From positions 684,791-748,790 of the forward strand of contig NZ_JALNTW010000001.1 in assembly GCF_023161665.1 (NCBI RefSeq): 64,000 nucleotides of DNA, in the 5' to 3' direction. A program made the position numbers and the translations under genes. The first letter of the stretch is position 1. Each line of letters begins with the position of its first letter. The notes under the pieces were generated by a model that saw only the letters and a list, made by a program, of their open reading frames with translations, had not been told where the DNA came from and ran no database searches. This document shows, piece by piece, positions 47,405-57,285 of this stretch. The DNA is from Shewanella sp. 1CM18E. Lineage in GTDB: Bacteria; Pseudomonadota; Gammaproteobacteria; Enterobacterales; Shewanellaceae.

Positions 47405-48412
47405 TTACAGATCAAATTTTACTTCATCGAGCAATTTAATCGCAGCGCTGTGATATTCAGCTAGCTTGTAAATAGGCAAGTCATCTGCTTTAAACTCCCC
47501 CCAAGAAGCAACTAGCTTAGACGGTGCAACATCAACCTTAACTGGGTATTCAAAGTTAACTTCAGCATAGGTTTGCTGAGCTTTATCGCCTGATAAAAAC
47601 TCCATCAACTTAAGCGCAGCAGCTTGGTTCTTTGAATGTTTTGCCATTGCCATGCCAGAAACATTGATATGTGAACCACGGTTGTCTTGGTTAGGGAAGT
47701 TAATTTCTATCGCATCAGCCCAAGCTTGTTGCTTTGGATCTTGCAACATTTTGCCTAAGTAATAGCTGTTACCAATCGCCAAGTCACAAAGACCTTCGCT
47801 AACAGCTTTAACCTGTGCTCTGTCATTACCTTGTGGTTTACGCGCAAGGTTAGCTTTCCAACCCTCTAACCAAGTTTTAGTTTCTTGCTCACCATGATGG
47901 GCAATCATTGAAGCAACTAGCGAAACATTGTAAGGGTGCTTACCGCTACGGGTACAAATCTTACCTTTATATTTTGGGTCTGCTAAATCTTCATAATTGA
48001 TATCAAGCTTACCTAGGCGATCTTTTGATGAGTAGATATTACGAACGCGCATAGTCAGCGCATACCACTCGTCATCTGGAGAACGATATTTTGCAGGGAT
48101 ATTTTGTTGTAACGTATCACTGGCTGCAGGAGTAACCAGATCTTTTTCAACGAGTTCCATTAAACGGTAAAAATCAGAAGTTAGCACCACATCAGCTTTA
48201 GATAAGCGACCTTCGCGCAACATGCGCTCCGCAATGCCTTTTTTCGAAAACACAACGTCAACCTTAATACCCGTTTCTTTGGTGAAATCGGCTAAGATTG
48301 GGTCAATTAGAAAAGCTTGTCGATAGGAGTATACAGTTAAACTATCTGCCGCATTTGCAATTGAAGCAAAGCAAGCAAGCCCTATTACAGCAAGACTTTT
48401 TACCATTTTCAT
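47405..48412 (-). CDS. fbpA: Ferric iron ABC transporter, periplasmic binding protein
   Basis: The protein (335 aa from ATG 48412) has a signal peptide (MVKSLAVIGLACFASIANA) and a mature binding fold of the FutA/FbpA type. It begins LTVYSYRQAFLIDPILADFTKETGIKVDVVFSKKG. Later segments GNSYYLG and VNFEYPVK are in the regions that supply Tyr ligands to Fe3+. The ATG at 48412 has GGGAG just upstream; TTG 48427 is less likely. It heads the fbpABC set, and a Fur-like box lies upstream. Confidence 0.92.
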   Translation of the reverse strand: MKMVKSLAVIGLACFASIANAADSLTVYSYRQAFLIDPILADFTKETGIKVDVVFSKKGIAERMLREGRLSKADVVLTSDFYRLMELVEKDLVTPAASDTLQQNIPAKYRSPDDEWYALTMRVRNIYSSKDRLGKLDINYEDLADPKYKGKICTRSGKHPYNVSLVASMIAHHGEQETKTWLEGWKANLARKPQGNDRAQVKAVSEGLCDLAIGNSYYLGKMLQDPKQQAWADAIEINFPNQDNRGSHINVSGMAMAKHSKNQAAALKLMEFLSGDKAQQTYAEVNFEYPVKVDVAPSKLVASWGEFKADDLPIYKLAEYHSAAIKLLDEVKFDL

Positions 48413-48451
48413 TTGTTTCTCCCTCAAATATCGTACGGTGCATCACTAAGT

Positions 48452-48470
48452 GATACTGATAATAATTCTC
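48452..48470 (-). promoter_or_regulatory. Fur box upstream of fbpA
   Basis: Compared with the consensus GATAATGATAATCATTATC, this 19-mer matches 16 positions (GATACTGATAATAATTCTC). It lies 40 bp before the fbpA start, so iron repression through Fur is very likely. Confidence 0.8.
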
Positions 48471-48603
48471 AGTCGCACGAATGGTAATCAAAACTTAACT
48501 GAACAGCAAGTTTTTATCACAGATTTAACACTTTCACTAACAAGCCATATTACATCAGTAAATACTTAACTTACATTACCTTAGCGCTTTGTTATCAGCC
48601 ATA

Positions 48604-49203
48604 TTAGCGCTTAGGTAAGGTCGATAGGAATAACTCGGTTTGTGCAATATTGCCGTGCCATAGTGATAGTGCAGGCACCACCTTACGCCAAGACAATTGA
48701 GGGTGACGAAAATCTAGATAGTCTAATAGACAAACCAGCATCACCTGCTGGGCGGTTAACTCTTGAAAATGGCTGAGTCCCAACTGCTCCACTTGCTTTA
48801 ATCCCCTAAGCAACGCCTGCTCGAACCTTGCTGCCCAAAAGTCGGAACGCAAACCGTCTTGTTCACGCAACTGCTCTTGCCTTAATGACACAGCGCTATC
48901 TAACATGCCTTTTAACAATGAAAAGTGGCACTGGTTAGCCCAATCATTGTATTGACCCGCGAATAGCTTACAGTCTCCGTATTTAGCGTCGATAAACTTC
49001 ATTATCACTTCGCTGTCATATAAAGATGAGCCATCATTCAAGCTTAAACAGGGGACTTTTGCTAACGGGTTACAACGCAAGAATTCAGCATCATTCACAA
49101 AAGGATCGACAATGACTTCAGCAACATCGTTTACGCCATAGTAACGCAGTAACACACGTACACAGCGCGCATAGGGGGATGCATCAGAATAAAACAGTTT
49201 CAT
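48604..49203 (-). CDS. Glutathione S-transferase-like protein, YibF type
   Basis: The 199-aa protein has an N-terminal thioredoxin-like domain (MKLFYSDASPYARCVRVLLRYYG). The Ser-Pro-Tyr start and NPLAKVPCLSL with the conserved cis-Pro are typical. DSEVIMKFID closes the glutathione site, and an all-helical C-terminal domain follows. This is the pattern of YibF and related bacterial GSTs. The substrate is unknown. It lies 19 bp after the ferredoxin reductase gene on the same strand, suggesting a joint redox role (inference). Confidence 0.87.
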   Translation of the reverse strand: MKLFYSDASPYARCVRVLLRYYGVNDVAEVIVDPFVNDAEFLRCNPLAKVPCLSLNDGSSLYDSEVIMKFIDAKYGDCKLFAGQYNDWANQCHFSLLKGMLDSAVSLRQEQLREQDGLRSDFWAARFEQALLRGLKQVEQLGLSHFQELTAQQVMLVCLLDYLDFRHPQLSWRKVVPALSLWHGNIAQTELFLSTLPKR

Positions 49204-49222
49204 GGTTAAGCTCTTCCATTAG

Positions 49223-49972
49223 TTACCAATATTTTTCTACTGTGATTTGACCTGGTGCACGGCGCAAGTTTTTCACTAACCCCTTATCCGTGAGGATCTG
49301 TTGCATCTCGCTAATCATACCGGGGTTACCACACAACATAACTTGTGAATCGGCTGAGTTGATAGTTATTCCAGTTTTTGATTCAACTTCACCACTTACC
49401 ACTAACTCCGGGATCCTTTGACTAAATGCGTCAGCAAAAGGTTCTCTCGTTACCGAAAGCACCAATTTGAATTGCTCGGGGTAGTCTGCTTCAAACTGTT
49501 TAAGTAGCTGTAGGTAAGCAAGATCTTGTACTTCTCGCACTCCGTATACCAATATCACTTGGTCATAAGATTGCCATGGTTCATTCGTTGCCATCATCGA
49601 GATAAATGGACCGACTGCCGTACCTGTCGCTATAAACCAAAGGTGCTTACCTTTTTGCTCATTTTTAGGTAGTTCATCGAGTGTCATAAAACCAGTCGCT
49701 TTAGTCGCAACATCAATGCTATCACCAACTTTCAGCGCTTGAAGGTTAGGAGATAACTGACCATCGTTTACTGCAACCGCCAAGATCTCAATGTAGTCAG
49801 TCCCCGGAGGGTTAACTAGAGAATATGCTCGACCTATCCTTTTATCGTCTACGACTTGGCTAAGCTTAATAAACTGACCTGCAATAAAGTCACCAATATC
49901 GACTTTTATTCGAAGAGAAAAGAGCTTATCACTCCAATCTTGCCTAGATACAACCTGTCCTTCTATCCACAT
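49223..49972 (-). CDS. fpr: Ferredoxin/flavodoxin-NADP+ reductase
   Basis: The 249-aa protein has the FAD-binding motif GRAYSLVNPP (R-x-Y-S). The NADP-binding region is LWFIATGTAVGPFISM, followed by LVYGVREVQDLAYL and the C-terminal VEKYW. It belongs to the bacterial Fpr subclass, which reduces ferredoxin or flavodoxin with NADPH and in E. coli is induced by SoxRS. AGGGG precedes the ATG. It leads into the GST-like gene. Confidence 0.93.
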   Translation of the reverse strand: MWIEGQVVSRQDWSDKLFSLRIKVDIGDFIAGQFIKLSQVVDDKRIGRAYSLVNPPGTDYIEILAVAVNDGQLSPNLQALKVGDSIDVATKATGFMTLDELPKNEQKGKHLWFIATGTAVGPFISMMATNEPWQSYDQVILVYGVREVQDLAYLQLLKQFEADYPEQFKLVLSVTREPFADAFSQRIPELVVSGEVESKTGITINSADSQVMLCGNPGMISEMQQILTDKGLVKNLRRAPGQITVEKYW

Positions 49973-50271
49973 AGCATGCCCCTAAGTCTATTGTACGAAC
50001 CTGGACTAATAGCACTCCAAGCTCTATTGCGTCTGTAACAACATATCAAACTATGCTTTGTATGTAACAATGCACAATCTGTAACATGCCGTTACCTAAG
50101 GATAAAGCTATAAATAAGCATATGCTTTTATTTGTGCAACAGAAACATTATACCAATCAGTATAAGAATTTGATCTACTGACTTGCCGATTTTATTATGG
50201 GAAAACTGCTACGGTTGCTTAACCTAAGTTAACGCAACAAAGCATCCATTAGCCACTGTTAAGGAGCCTAC

Positions 50272-50847
50272 GTGAAGTTGATAAGTCCAACATTTATAAA
50301 ACTGTTTGCTTATACTTGTCTTGCAATTAGCATGCTAGGCAATCTTTCTTTCGCCGCACAAGATGCAATTAGCAAGCCCGCACTTAATAAAAGTAGCGAT
50401 ATCACCAAAGTTGTGTTGTTAGTAAGGCATGCTGAAAAGAATATATCCGATAACCGAGATCCAAAGCTTAGTCCGGCCGGAATAGCGAGATCTCAAGCAC
50501 TAGCTAAGCAGTTATCGCAGTTTGAATTATCTCAGCTGATTGCCTCCGATTATCAAAGAACCCAGTTAACCCTAACCCCTATAGCCAAAGATAAAGCGCT
50601 TACTGTCACTATTGCAGCAACTAAATCTGGGCTAACTGCTCATGTAAATAATATTGTCGCTTTAGTAAATAAAGAGCCTGGTAATAGCTTAATTGCTGGA
50701 CACTCTAATACTCTTCCTATGATAATTAGCGCACTTGGTGGCCCCACTATCAAAAAGATCAGTGAATCAACTTTTGGTGAACTGTATCAATTGGATATAA
50801 AACAAAATGCAGAGGTTGTTTTAAGCCAATCTCACTTTGGTCAATAG
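50272..50847 (+). CDS. Secreted histidine-phosphatase-superfamily protein
   Basis: The 191-aa protein has a signal peptide ending near SFA (residues 1-28). A small phosphoglycerate-mutase-like domain follows with the catalytic RHAEK motif (VVLLVRHAEKN) and the second His in IAGHSNTLP. The domain is reduced in length compared with mutases. It resembles the SixA/periplasmic group. It starts at GTG 50272, with AAGGAG five bases upstream. A 65-aa gene follows after 13 bp. Confidence 0.83.
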   Translation: MKLISPTFIKLFAYTCLAISMLGNLSFAAQDAISKPALNKSSDITKVVLLVRHAEKNISDNRDPKLSPAGIARSQALAKQLSQFELSQLIASDYQRTQLTLTPIAKDKALTVTIAATKSGLTAHVNNIVALVNKEPGNSLIAGHSNTLPMIISALGGPTIKKISESTFGELYQLDIKQNAEVVLSQSHFGQ

Positions 50848-50860
50848 CTAAGGAAATTCG

Positions 50861-51058
50861 ATGAGTAATTCAAACCAGACCTCTAAACCTAAAGCCTTGT
50901 CTGATAGCTGTAATAGTTGTGAGCGAATGACGGTGATAGAAGGGGAGCATGTCTGTTTTAGAGAAGGCAAAATCACCGGATTAACGCCAATGAAAGCCTC
51001 CTCAACAAAAACAAAGCTTATTTGTGACGGCTGGAAACTAGGTAAACTCGACTTTTAA
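50861..51058 (+). CDS. Small four-cysteine protein of unknown function (65 aa)
   Basis: The protein has a CxxC motif (C17, C20) and two more cysteines (C32, C55). It has the look of a small zinc- or Fe-S-binding protein. AAGGAAATTCG lies before the ATG, a good ribosome site. It lies 13 bp after the histidine-phosphatase gene. Its stop codon overlaps that of the convergent 87-aa gene by 2 bp. I recognise no family. Confidence 0.62.
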   Translation: MSNSNQTSKPKALSDSCNSCERMTVIEGEHVCFREGKITGLTPMKASSTKTKLICDGWKLGKLDF

Positions 51059-51318
51059 GCGCTAAGCATGCCGGCGTAATCTCGAGCTGAAAACTTTGGC
51101 TCATGTAAAAGACCTGCAAGTGGCGACTCTGGTATTGCTTTTGCCAAACTCAGCCCTCGAGTTGTGACACGCATACCAGCGTGCAATTCAAAATATACAA
51201 CTTCAAGTTCGTCAGTTTCTAGTCCACGCTTTTTCAGCGTAGCCATAATCGCTAACCAATCAGTATTCACTTTACTGTCTTGGCCTTCAATTTGCGCAAG
51301 TATAGGTATATTTTTCAT
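51055..51318 (-). CDS. Hypothetical 87-aa protein
   Basis: The sequence is soluble, with MKNIPILAQIEGQDSKVNTDWLAIMATLKKRGLE at the start and an ELEVVYFELHAGMRVTTRG middle. It carries no signal or membrane helix. GAAGGTAAC precedes the ATG, so expression is plausible. I recognise no family. It converges on the 65-aa gene with overlapping stops. Confidence 0.55.
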   Translation of the reverse strand: MKNIPILAQIEGQDSKVNTDWLAIMATLKKRGLETDELEVVYFELHAGMRVTTRGLSLAKAIPESPLAGLLHEPKFSARDYAGMLSA

Positions 51319-51407
51319 TGTTACCTTCTCAGTATCCGTTTGCCGTTAATTTATGTGCGATTATAGCAATATGAAACTGAACCTTTGCTGAACTCTAGCT
51401 TTAATAG

Positions 51408-53189
51408 CTATTCACTCGCTTCTTGTTGCACTCGCCATAACTTGGCATAAAAGCCCTTTTTAGCGAGTAAATCATTGTGACTACCTGATTCAACTACCTT
51501 TCCTTGGCTGAGTACAATAATCCGATCAGCGTCGACTACAGTCGACAATCTATGGGCAATGACCAAACTTGTGTGGCCTTTCGCCACCTCTTTTAAGGCA
51601 GACAAAATAGCTTGCTCTGAATGACTATCTAACGATGATGTGGCCTCATCAAATACTAAAATTGGTGCTTTTTTCAAAATAGCTCGAGCAATAGCTACAC
51701 GCTGCTTTTCACCGCCTGATAACTTTAAGCCACGTTCACCCACTTTAGTGTCACCGCCTTCAGGCAGGCTGGCGATAAAATTGCCCAAATGAGCCATTTT
51801 AATCGCAGCATTGATTTCATCTATGCTGGCTTCTGGGCGGCCATAACGAATGTTTTCAATCAAGGTATCGTTAAATAAAACCGTATCTTGCGGAACAATC
51901 GCGATAGCTTGCCTTAAGACATCTTGAGTCACATGCCGAATATCGTGACCATCAATCATTACTTTGCCATCTACCACATCGTAAAAACGGAACAGCAGTT
52001 TAACTAAGGTTGATTTGCCTGCACCACTGTCACCAACAATCGCCACTTTCTCGCCCGGTTCAATAGTAAAACTCACATCATCTAATATCGTACGTGAATC
52101 ATAACGGAAGCCAACATGCTCAAATGACACACGCCCTTGAGTTAACGCTTGGTTATGTGCGTCTTGCTCATCATTAATCAGTGGCACTTTATCTAATAAA
52201 TCGAACATACGTTCAATATTGGCAAATGCACCGCGGATCTCGCGATAAACAAAACCAAGAAAATTAAGCGGAATAAACAGCTGCATCATAAACGCATTGA
52301 TCAACACAAAGTCACCAATGGTCATCACGCCTTGAGTCACATCATACGCCGCCATACCTAGCATCAGCGTCATAGCAACCGAGATAATACAAGCTTGACC
52401 TGCATTTAAGGCGAACAAAGATAAACGGTTTTTACGTTTAGCGTCCTCCCACTGGGCTAGCGCAACATCATATTGCTTAGCCTCATACTGCTCATTATTA
52501 AAATACTTCACCGTTTCATAGTTAAGTAAGCTATCTATCGCTCGCGTATTAGAAACCGAGTCGGCTTTTGCTGCATCGCGCACGTAGCCGGTTCGCCACT
52601 CGGTAGCAACTATCGAATAAGCTCCATAAGCAATCACGGATAATAAGGTTACGCCCGCAAATTTATAGCCATAGTTGTAAAATAAAATTCCCACCACCAA
52701 TACGATTTCTAAAATCGTCGGCACAATATTGAACACCATAAAGCGCATCAAAAAACTCATACCACTAGTGCCGCGCTCAATATCTCGAGACAAGCCACCT
52801 GTGCGGCGCTCTAAATGAAACGCCATATCTAATCGGTGTAAATGTTCAAATACCGCCATTCCTAAACGACGGATTGCTCGCTCGGTCACTCTGCCAAACA
52901 AGGTATCTCTAACTTCCGAAATCAACGTATTAAGTAAACGAATACAGCCGTAAGCAACAACTAATGAGATTGGAACCGATATAAGCTCAGCCGTCGAAGT
53001 ATTAGACAAGCCATCCACTAATGCCTTTAATACAAAAGGCAAACCTACGCTTGCCACTTTCGCTACGACCAAGCACAACAGCGCCAACCCCACTCTTTGC
53101 TTAAACTCGATAAGATACGGCCATAACATACGCAATACATGCCAATTAAGCTTACCTACTGGGCCATCGAAATATAATGAAGGGCGCAT
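51408..53189 (-). CDS. ABC exporter, Atm1/HMT1-like (fused membrane and ATPase domains)
   Basis: The protein (593 aa from ATG 53189) has a six-helix exporter domain (about residues 20-310). An ATPase domain follows with Walker A GDSGAGKST, signature LSGGEKQR and Walker B ILVFDEATSSLD. The FNNEQYEAKQYDVAL segment and the LNYETVKYFNN motif are those of the Atm1/HMT1 branch, which exports glutathione conjugates or sulfur-bearing compounds linked to Fe-S or metal detoxification. Start 53189 has GGAAG upstream; 53243 does not. It is monocistronic. Confidence 0.9.
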   Translation of the reverse strand: MRPSLYFDGPVGKLNWHVLRMLWPYLIEFKQRVGLALLCLVVAKVASVGLPFVLKALVDGLSNTSTAELISVPISLVVAYGCIRLLNTLISEVRDTLFGRVTERAIRRLGMAVFEHLHRLDMAFHLERRTGGLSRDIERGTSGMSFLMRFMVFNIVPTILEIVLVVGILFYNYGYKFAGVTLLSVIAYGAYSIVATEWRTGYVRDAAKADSVSNTRAIDSLLNYETVKYFNNEQYEAKQYDVALAQWEDAKRKNRLSLFALNAGQACIISVAMTLMLGMAAYDVTQGVMTIGDFVLINAFMMQLFIPLNFLGFVYREIRGAFANIERMFDLLDKVPLINDEQDAHNQALTQGRVSFEHVGFRYDSRTILDDVSFTIEPGEKVAIVGDSGAGKSTLVKLLFRFYDVVDGKVMIDGHDIRHVTQDVLRQAIAIVPQDTVLFNDTLIENIRYGRPEASIDEINAAIKMAHLGNFIASLPEGGDTKVGERGLKLSGGEKQRVAIARAILKKAPILVFDEATSSLDSHSEQAILSALKEVAKGHTSLVIAHRLSTVVDADRIIVLSQGKVVESGSHNDLLAKKGFYAKLWRVQQEASE

Positions 53190-53530
53190 TTTCACTTCCA
53201 ATATAAGTTGAATGTATAGACTAGAATTTCTATTGTACGACAAGAATTTAGCTATTTTCAGCTAAAAAACAGGCACCATTGGTGTAATAAAAAAGTTAAC
53301 AAACACTTGCTCACGGCTATGCTATCGTACTATTTTAAGCTCAATATAGCGGCAGGCGAACTCAGAAACTGAGCCGGTTTACACACTTTTTGACTATTTT
53401 GTACTAAGTCGCGTAAATACTGTTAACCCAAAGAAAAGAATTTGATATTCTCTGCGCTACAAAATTAAAAGTGAACAAGTTAGAAGAGTCGATATGACGC
53501 TTTTCAAGTTAACTACAAAAGGATGCAAAC

Positions 53531-53707
53531 ATGCTTGACTCATCCAAGCCACAATATCCCCCATTACCACTCATCCAAACATGGATATGGATGATGACCC
53601 AATCTGGAAATCCTGAAATTCAGGAAAAGGGACAAAACAACCTCATTGCTTCTTTTGGCAGCTTAGCTAAAGCTAACCAATACTTGCTTGAGCAAGAAGG
53701 AAAGTAG
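53531..53707 (+). CDS. Small conserved-looking protein (58 aa)
   Basis: A 58-codon frame opens MLDSSKPQYPPLPLIQTWIW and ends LLEQEGK. It has AAAGGA seven bases before the ATG and an excellent terminator 25 bp after the stop. The Pro-rich start and Trp pair are distinctive. It is too short to place in a family. The ribosome site, terminator and upstream promoter-like region make a real gene likely. Confidence 0.68.
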   Translation: MLDSSKPQYPPLPLIQTWIWMMTQSGNPEIQEKGQNNLIASFGSLAKANQYLLEQEGK

Positions 53708-53731
53708 TTCACTCAGCTGAATATTTGAATT

Positions 53732-53758
53732 AAAAAAGGAGGCCTTAGCCTCCTTTTT
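53732..53758. terminator. Bidirectional terminator between the 58-aa gene and aroG
   Basis: Six A, GGAGGC-CTTA-GCCTCC, then five T. It serves the small gene and the convergent aroG. Confidence 0.93.
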
Positions 53759-53763
53759 ACTTA

Positions 53764-54819
<1,056 letters not shown>

Positions 54820-55210
54820 GGTAATACTTGCTCCGTCTAGCCTATGAATACAGATCTCTCAATTGCGATACTGCAGTCAATTTAGCCAGTATGAGCATAG
54901 ATTGCAATCAAGTTATTATTATTTAACCTAAATATTTTTAAACTATTGTTTAAAATAAAAATAACTTTCATAAAATAGAAATAAACTCTCACCTGATTAA
55001 CCATTTAGCCTGATAAAACATCTAATTAGCATAAATATATCAGTGCAAAGCGAGCTAAGCTTATTGAAAACACATTTAATCTTTTACTAAGACTCAAATT
55101 AGGCTTAGCGATAATATTGATCCATCTTCTATAATCACAACCAATTTCTTCGTCTAGAAAACTGCTCAGTCTCAGTCAAACAAGCAGCTAAAATTGCATT
55201 AAAATCGCGG
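54820..55210. other. AT-rich upstream region of aroG
   Basis: No gene is supported. An 18-codon frame close to aroG (minus strand, about 54841-54890) lacks a ribosome site and is not rich in aromatic residues, so it is not a convincing attenuator leader. I found no TGTAAA-N6-TTTACA TyrR site. Confidence 0.5.
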
Positions 55211-55241
55211 CAAAAAACTAGCCGCCTTCAGCAGCGGCTTT
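55211..55241 (-). terminator. Terminator of the TPR lipoprotein gene
   Basis: On the minus strand AGCCGC-TGCTGAAG-GCGGCT is followed by AGTTTTTT. It lies about 55 bp after the TPR gene. Confidence 0.8.
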
Positions 55242-55293
55242 AATAGTAGATGGGATAAACCGAGTGGCTAGGATTACGGCTAAGTAGCAAAAA

Positions 55294-56460
55294 TCAATGA
55301 CTGCGCATAGCCTGCAGTTTTGACTGATAACGCTGTTTATTGCGGTCATCTTTAGTTAGCGATAAGGCTTTTTGCAGATTTTGCTGAGCACGTTTTTCAT
55401 CGCCTGTGACCCAATAGGTACGCGATAAACCAAAGTAAAACTCATGGCGATAATCAGCCTTTGCAATAGCTCGCTTATACCAAGCCAGCGCGTCTTGATA
55501 CTGCCTATCTAAGTAGGCCTGCTGCGCCATACCATAATAGTAATAAGGGTTACGTATACGAGCGAGCTCTAGCACTCTATGCACATCAGCCCACTCTTCT
55601 AACCTATCTTGTGCTGCCAACATAATCGCGTAATTATTAAGCGCGTTCATATCTTCTGGGCTTACAGTTAACGCATAGCGATAAAGCGCCTCTGCCTCAT
55701 GATTCATACGTTTATAACGATACAGCACTGCTAAGGTATTTAACGCTGGTAGAAAATGGCTCTGCTCGTTAAGCGCCAGTTTTAGCAAGCTGTAAGTCTT
55801 ATCATAATCTCCAGCAACTAATGCCTCAGCAGCCAAGTTATTATAAAACATAGAGATCACCGTCGATTTATTAACTCTTTGTTTGTTATAGCCCTGCATT
55901 GCACGCTCAGGTAGAAAGTCGATCTGAATTGAGCGCGTAGACAGGTTAAATACATTGTCTTTCTCCTGAGGCAATAGCACTAAGTTGATATGACCATTGA
56001 CTAAATAGAAGCCACCTTGTCTATCCCATATCGGCGGAATACCGATATCTTGAAATTCAACCTTTACATCAACAACTTCAGCTAACGCAGCAGTTAATAC
56101 CACTAGCGACAAACAGTTACCTTCGCGATCATTAAAGGTTTCACTCGCTGTGCGAGTCACATTGTCCGCATACTTAAAGCCGCCATCATCGGCATTAATA
56201 TAATTTGCAAGCCATTCATGCACCATTAACCTAGATTGCTGTTGATATTTGTTCGAGCGTTGCTGCGCACGTTTTAACTCGGCAATGGCTTCAGCGGGCA
56301 ATTCAAACAGTTCTTCTGGACTTGGTAGCGAGGAAACTGGCGTGAAATGTGAATCATGGAAGTAAGGGGTTAAATCAGCAATAGGCTTGGGCTGCTGGCT
56401 GGCACAACCAAAAAGTAGACAAGTAATTAATCCGAAAAGAAGCAAAACGGGTCGTTTCAT
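55294..56460 (-). CDS. Lipoprotein with transglutaminase-like and TPR domains
   Basis: The 388-aa protein has a lipobox LLFGC (Cys19). An N-terminal transglutaminase/protease-like fold follows (about residues 85-190, with NDREGNCLSLVVLTAALAE containing the candidate catalytic Cys and GGFYLVNGHINLVLL a candidate His). About four tetratricopeptide repeats fill residues 210-375 (for example YDKTYSLLKLALNEQSHFLPALNTLAVLYRYKR). It resembles envelope lipoproteins of unknown function. Whether the domain is active cannot be read. It is monocistronic. Confidence 0.82.
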   Translation of the reverse strand: MKRPVLLLFGLITCLLFGCASQQPKPIADLTPYFHDSHFTPVSSLPSPEELFELPAEAIAELKRAQQRSNKYQQQSRLMVHEWLANYINADDGGFKYADNVTRTASETFNDREGNCLSLVVLTAALAEVVDVKVEFQDIGIPPIWDRQGGFYLVNGHINLVLLPQEKDNVFNLSTRSIQIDFLPERAMQGYNKQRVNKSTVISMFYNNLAAEALVAGDYDKTYSLLKLALNEQSHFLPALNTLAVLYRYKRMNHEAEALYRYALTVSPEDMNALNNYAIMLAAQDRLEEWADVHRVLELARIRNPYYYYGMAQQAYLDRQYQDALAWYKRAIAKADYRHEFYFGLSRTYWVTGDEKRAQQNLQKALSLTKDDRNKQRYQSKLQAMRSH

Positions 56461-56644
56461 CGCACACTCAACACAAAGGCTCTATACATTAAGCATATGT
56501 CATTAATATGAATCAGGATGAAAAAAGTACAAAAAGATTGCAGCTAAAATGTATAGCCTGCAATTAAACCAGTAAATGCGAGTCCCCGATAAATTGATAC
56601 TTTATCTTGTTAATACAGCGATCAATTTCCTCAAGCAAAAATGG

Positions 56645-57019
56645 CTAAGGCTGGTCAGTTTGGATTGGAGGGTCGATTTGAATATAAAGCTGCTGATTTT
56701 GGTACTGATAAGGTCGGTAATACAAACCTTGGCAAGCAAAGTGCTGATAGGGAGCCACAACTGCTAAACAACCAATGGGCAAGCTTTGTAAAATTTGCAG
56801 CTGTTGCTGATAACGCAGTGCCTCTTGCCACTGATGTTTGCGCTGCACTTCATCTCGCACCGCAAAAGCATCAAATGGTTCACTCGACTTTCTTACGACT
56901 ACCTGCCCAGCGGATGCACTCGCAATAAATAATAGGCAAAGTAGCGATATAAGGCTAAATGAACTAACAAGCCGCAGCTTATACATGCTCGCTTTAATTG
57001 CTTGTATAACCCAATGCAT
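56645..57019 (-). CDS. Small exported protein of unknown function (124 aa)
   Basis: The protein has a hydrophobic signal sequence or anchor (about residues 15-37, RLVSSFSLISLLCLLFIASASAG). A mature region rich in Gln and Tyr follows (WQEALRYQQQLQILQSLPIGC). Two cysteines, GC and ACQG, may pair. GAGGAG five bases before the ATG supports expression. The function is unknown and I recognise no family. Confidence 0.6.
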   Translation of the reverse strand: MHWVIQAIKASMYKLRLVSSFSLISLLCLLFIASASAGQVVVRKSSEPFDAFAVRDEVQRKHQWQEALRYQQQLQILQSLPIGCLAVVAPYQHFACQGLYYRPYQYQNQQLYIQIDPPIQTDQP

Positions 57020-57126
57020 AATCGCTCCTCGTTTACCTAGTTAGCGCTACTGTAGCGTAAATCGACTACAACCGTATAAAGATTTACCACTTAACACGAT
57101 TTTAGTCATGGGCTACTAGCAACAAG

Positions 57127-57169
57127 CTAGTACTCACAAGCTATTTCTTACAAACTAGTACTCACAAGC
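57127..57169. repeat. Tandem-like 15-bp direct repeat
   Basis: CTAGTACTCACAAGC occurs at 57127-57141 and again at 57155-57169, a 28-bp period. The repeats lie in the 266-bp gap between the amtB end and the 124-aa gene. Function unknown. Confidence 0.8.
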
Positions 57170-57194
57170 AACGACTCCCGAGCCAAAGCCACAA

Positions 57195-57226
57195 TCATAA
57201 AAAAAACAGAGCCGAAGCTCTGTTTT
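57195..57226. terminator. amtB terminator
   Basis: AACAGAGC-CGAA-GCTCTGTT is flanked by a run of A on the plus strand, which is a T-tract on the minus strand. AGCTCTGTTTTAG is repeated just beyond, at 57216 and about 57234. Confidence 0.85.
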
Positions 57227-57285
57227 AGGTTTTAGCTCTGTTTTAGTATTTAGCGCTATTAATGCGAGCTATTTGATAGCTTGAA

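Noticed and set aside
54820..55210. Attenuator leader peptide for aroG
   Set aside because: The only short frame nearby has no ribosome site, contains a single Tyr and no Phe or Trp, and no terminator/antiterminator fold precedes aroG.
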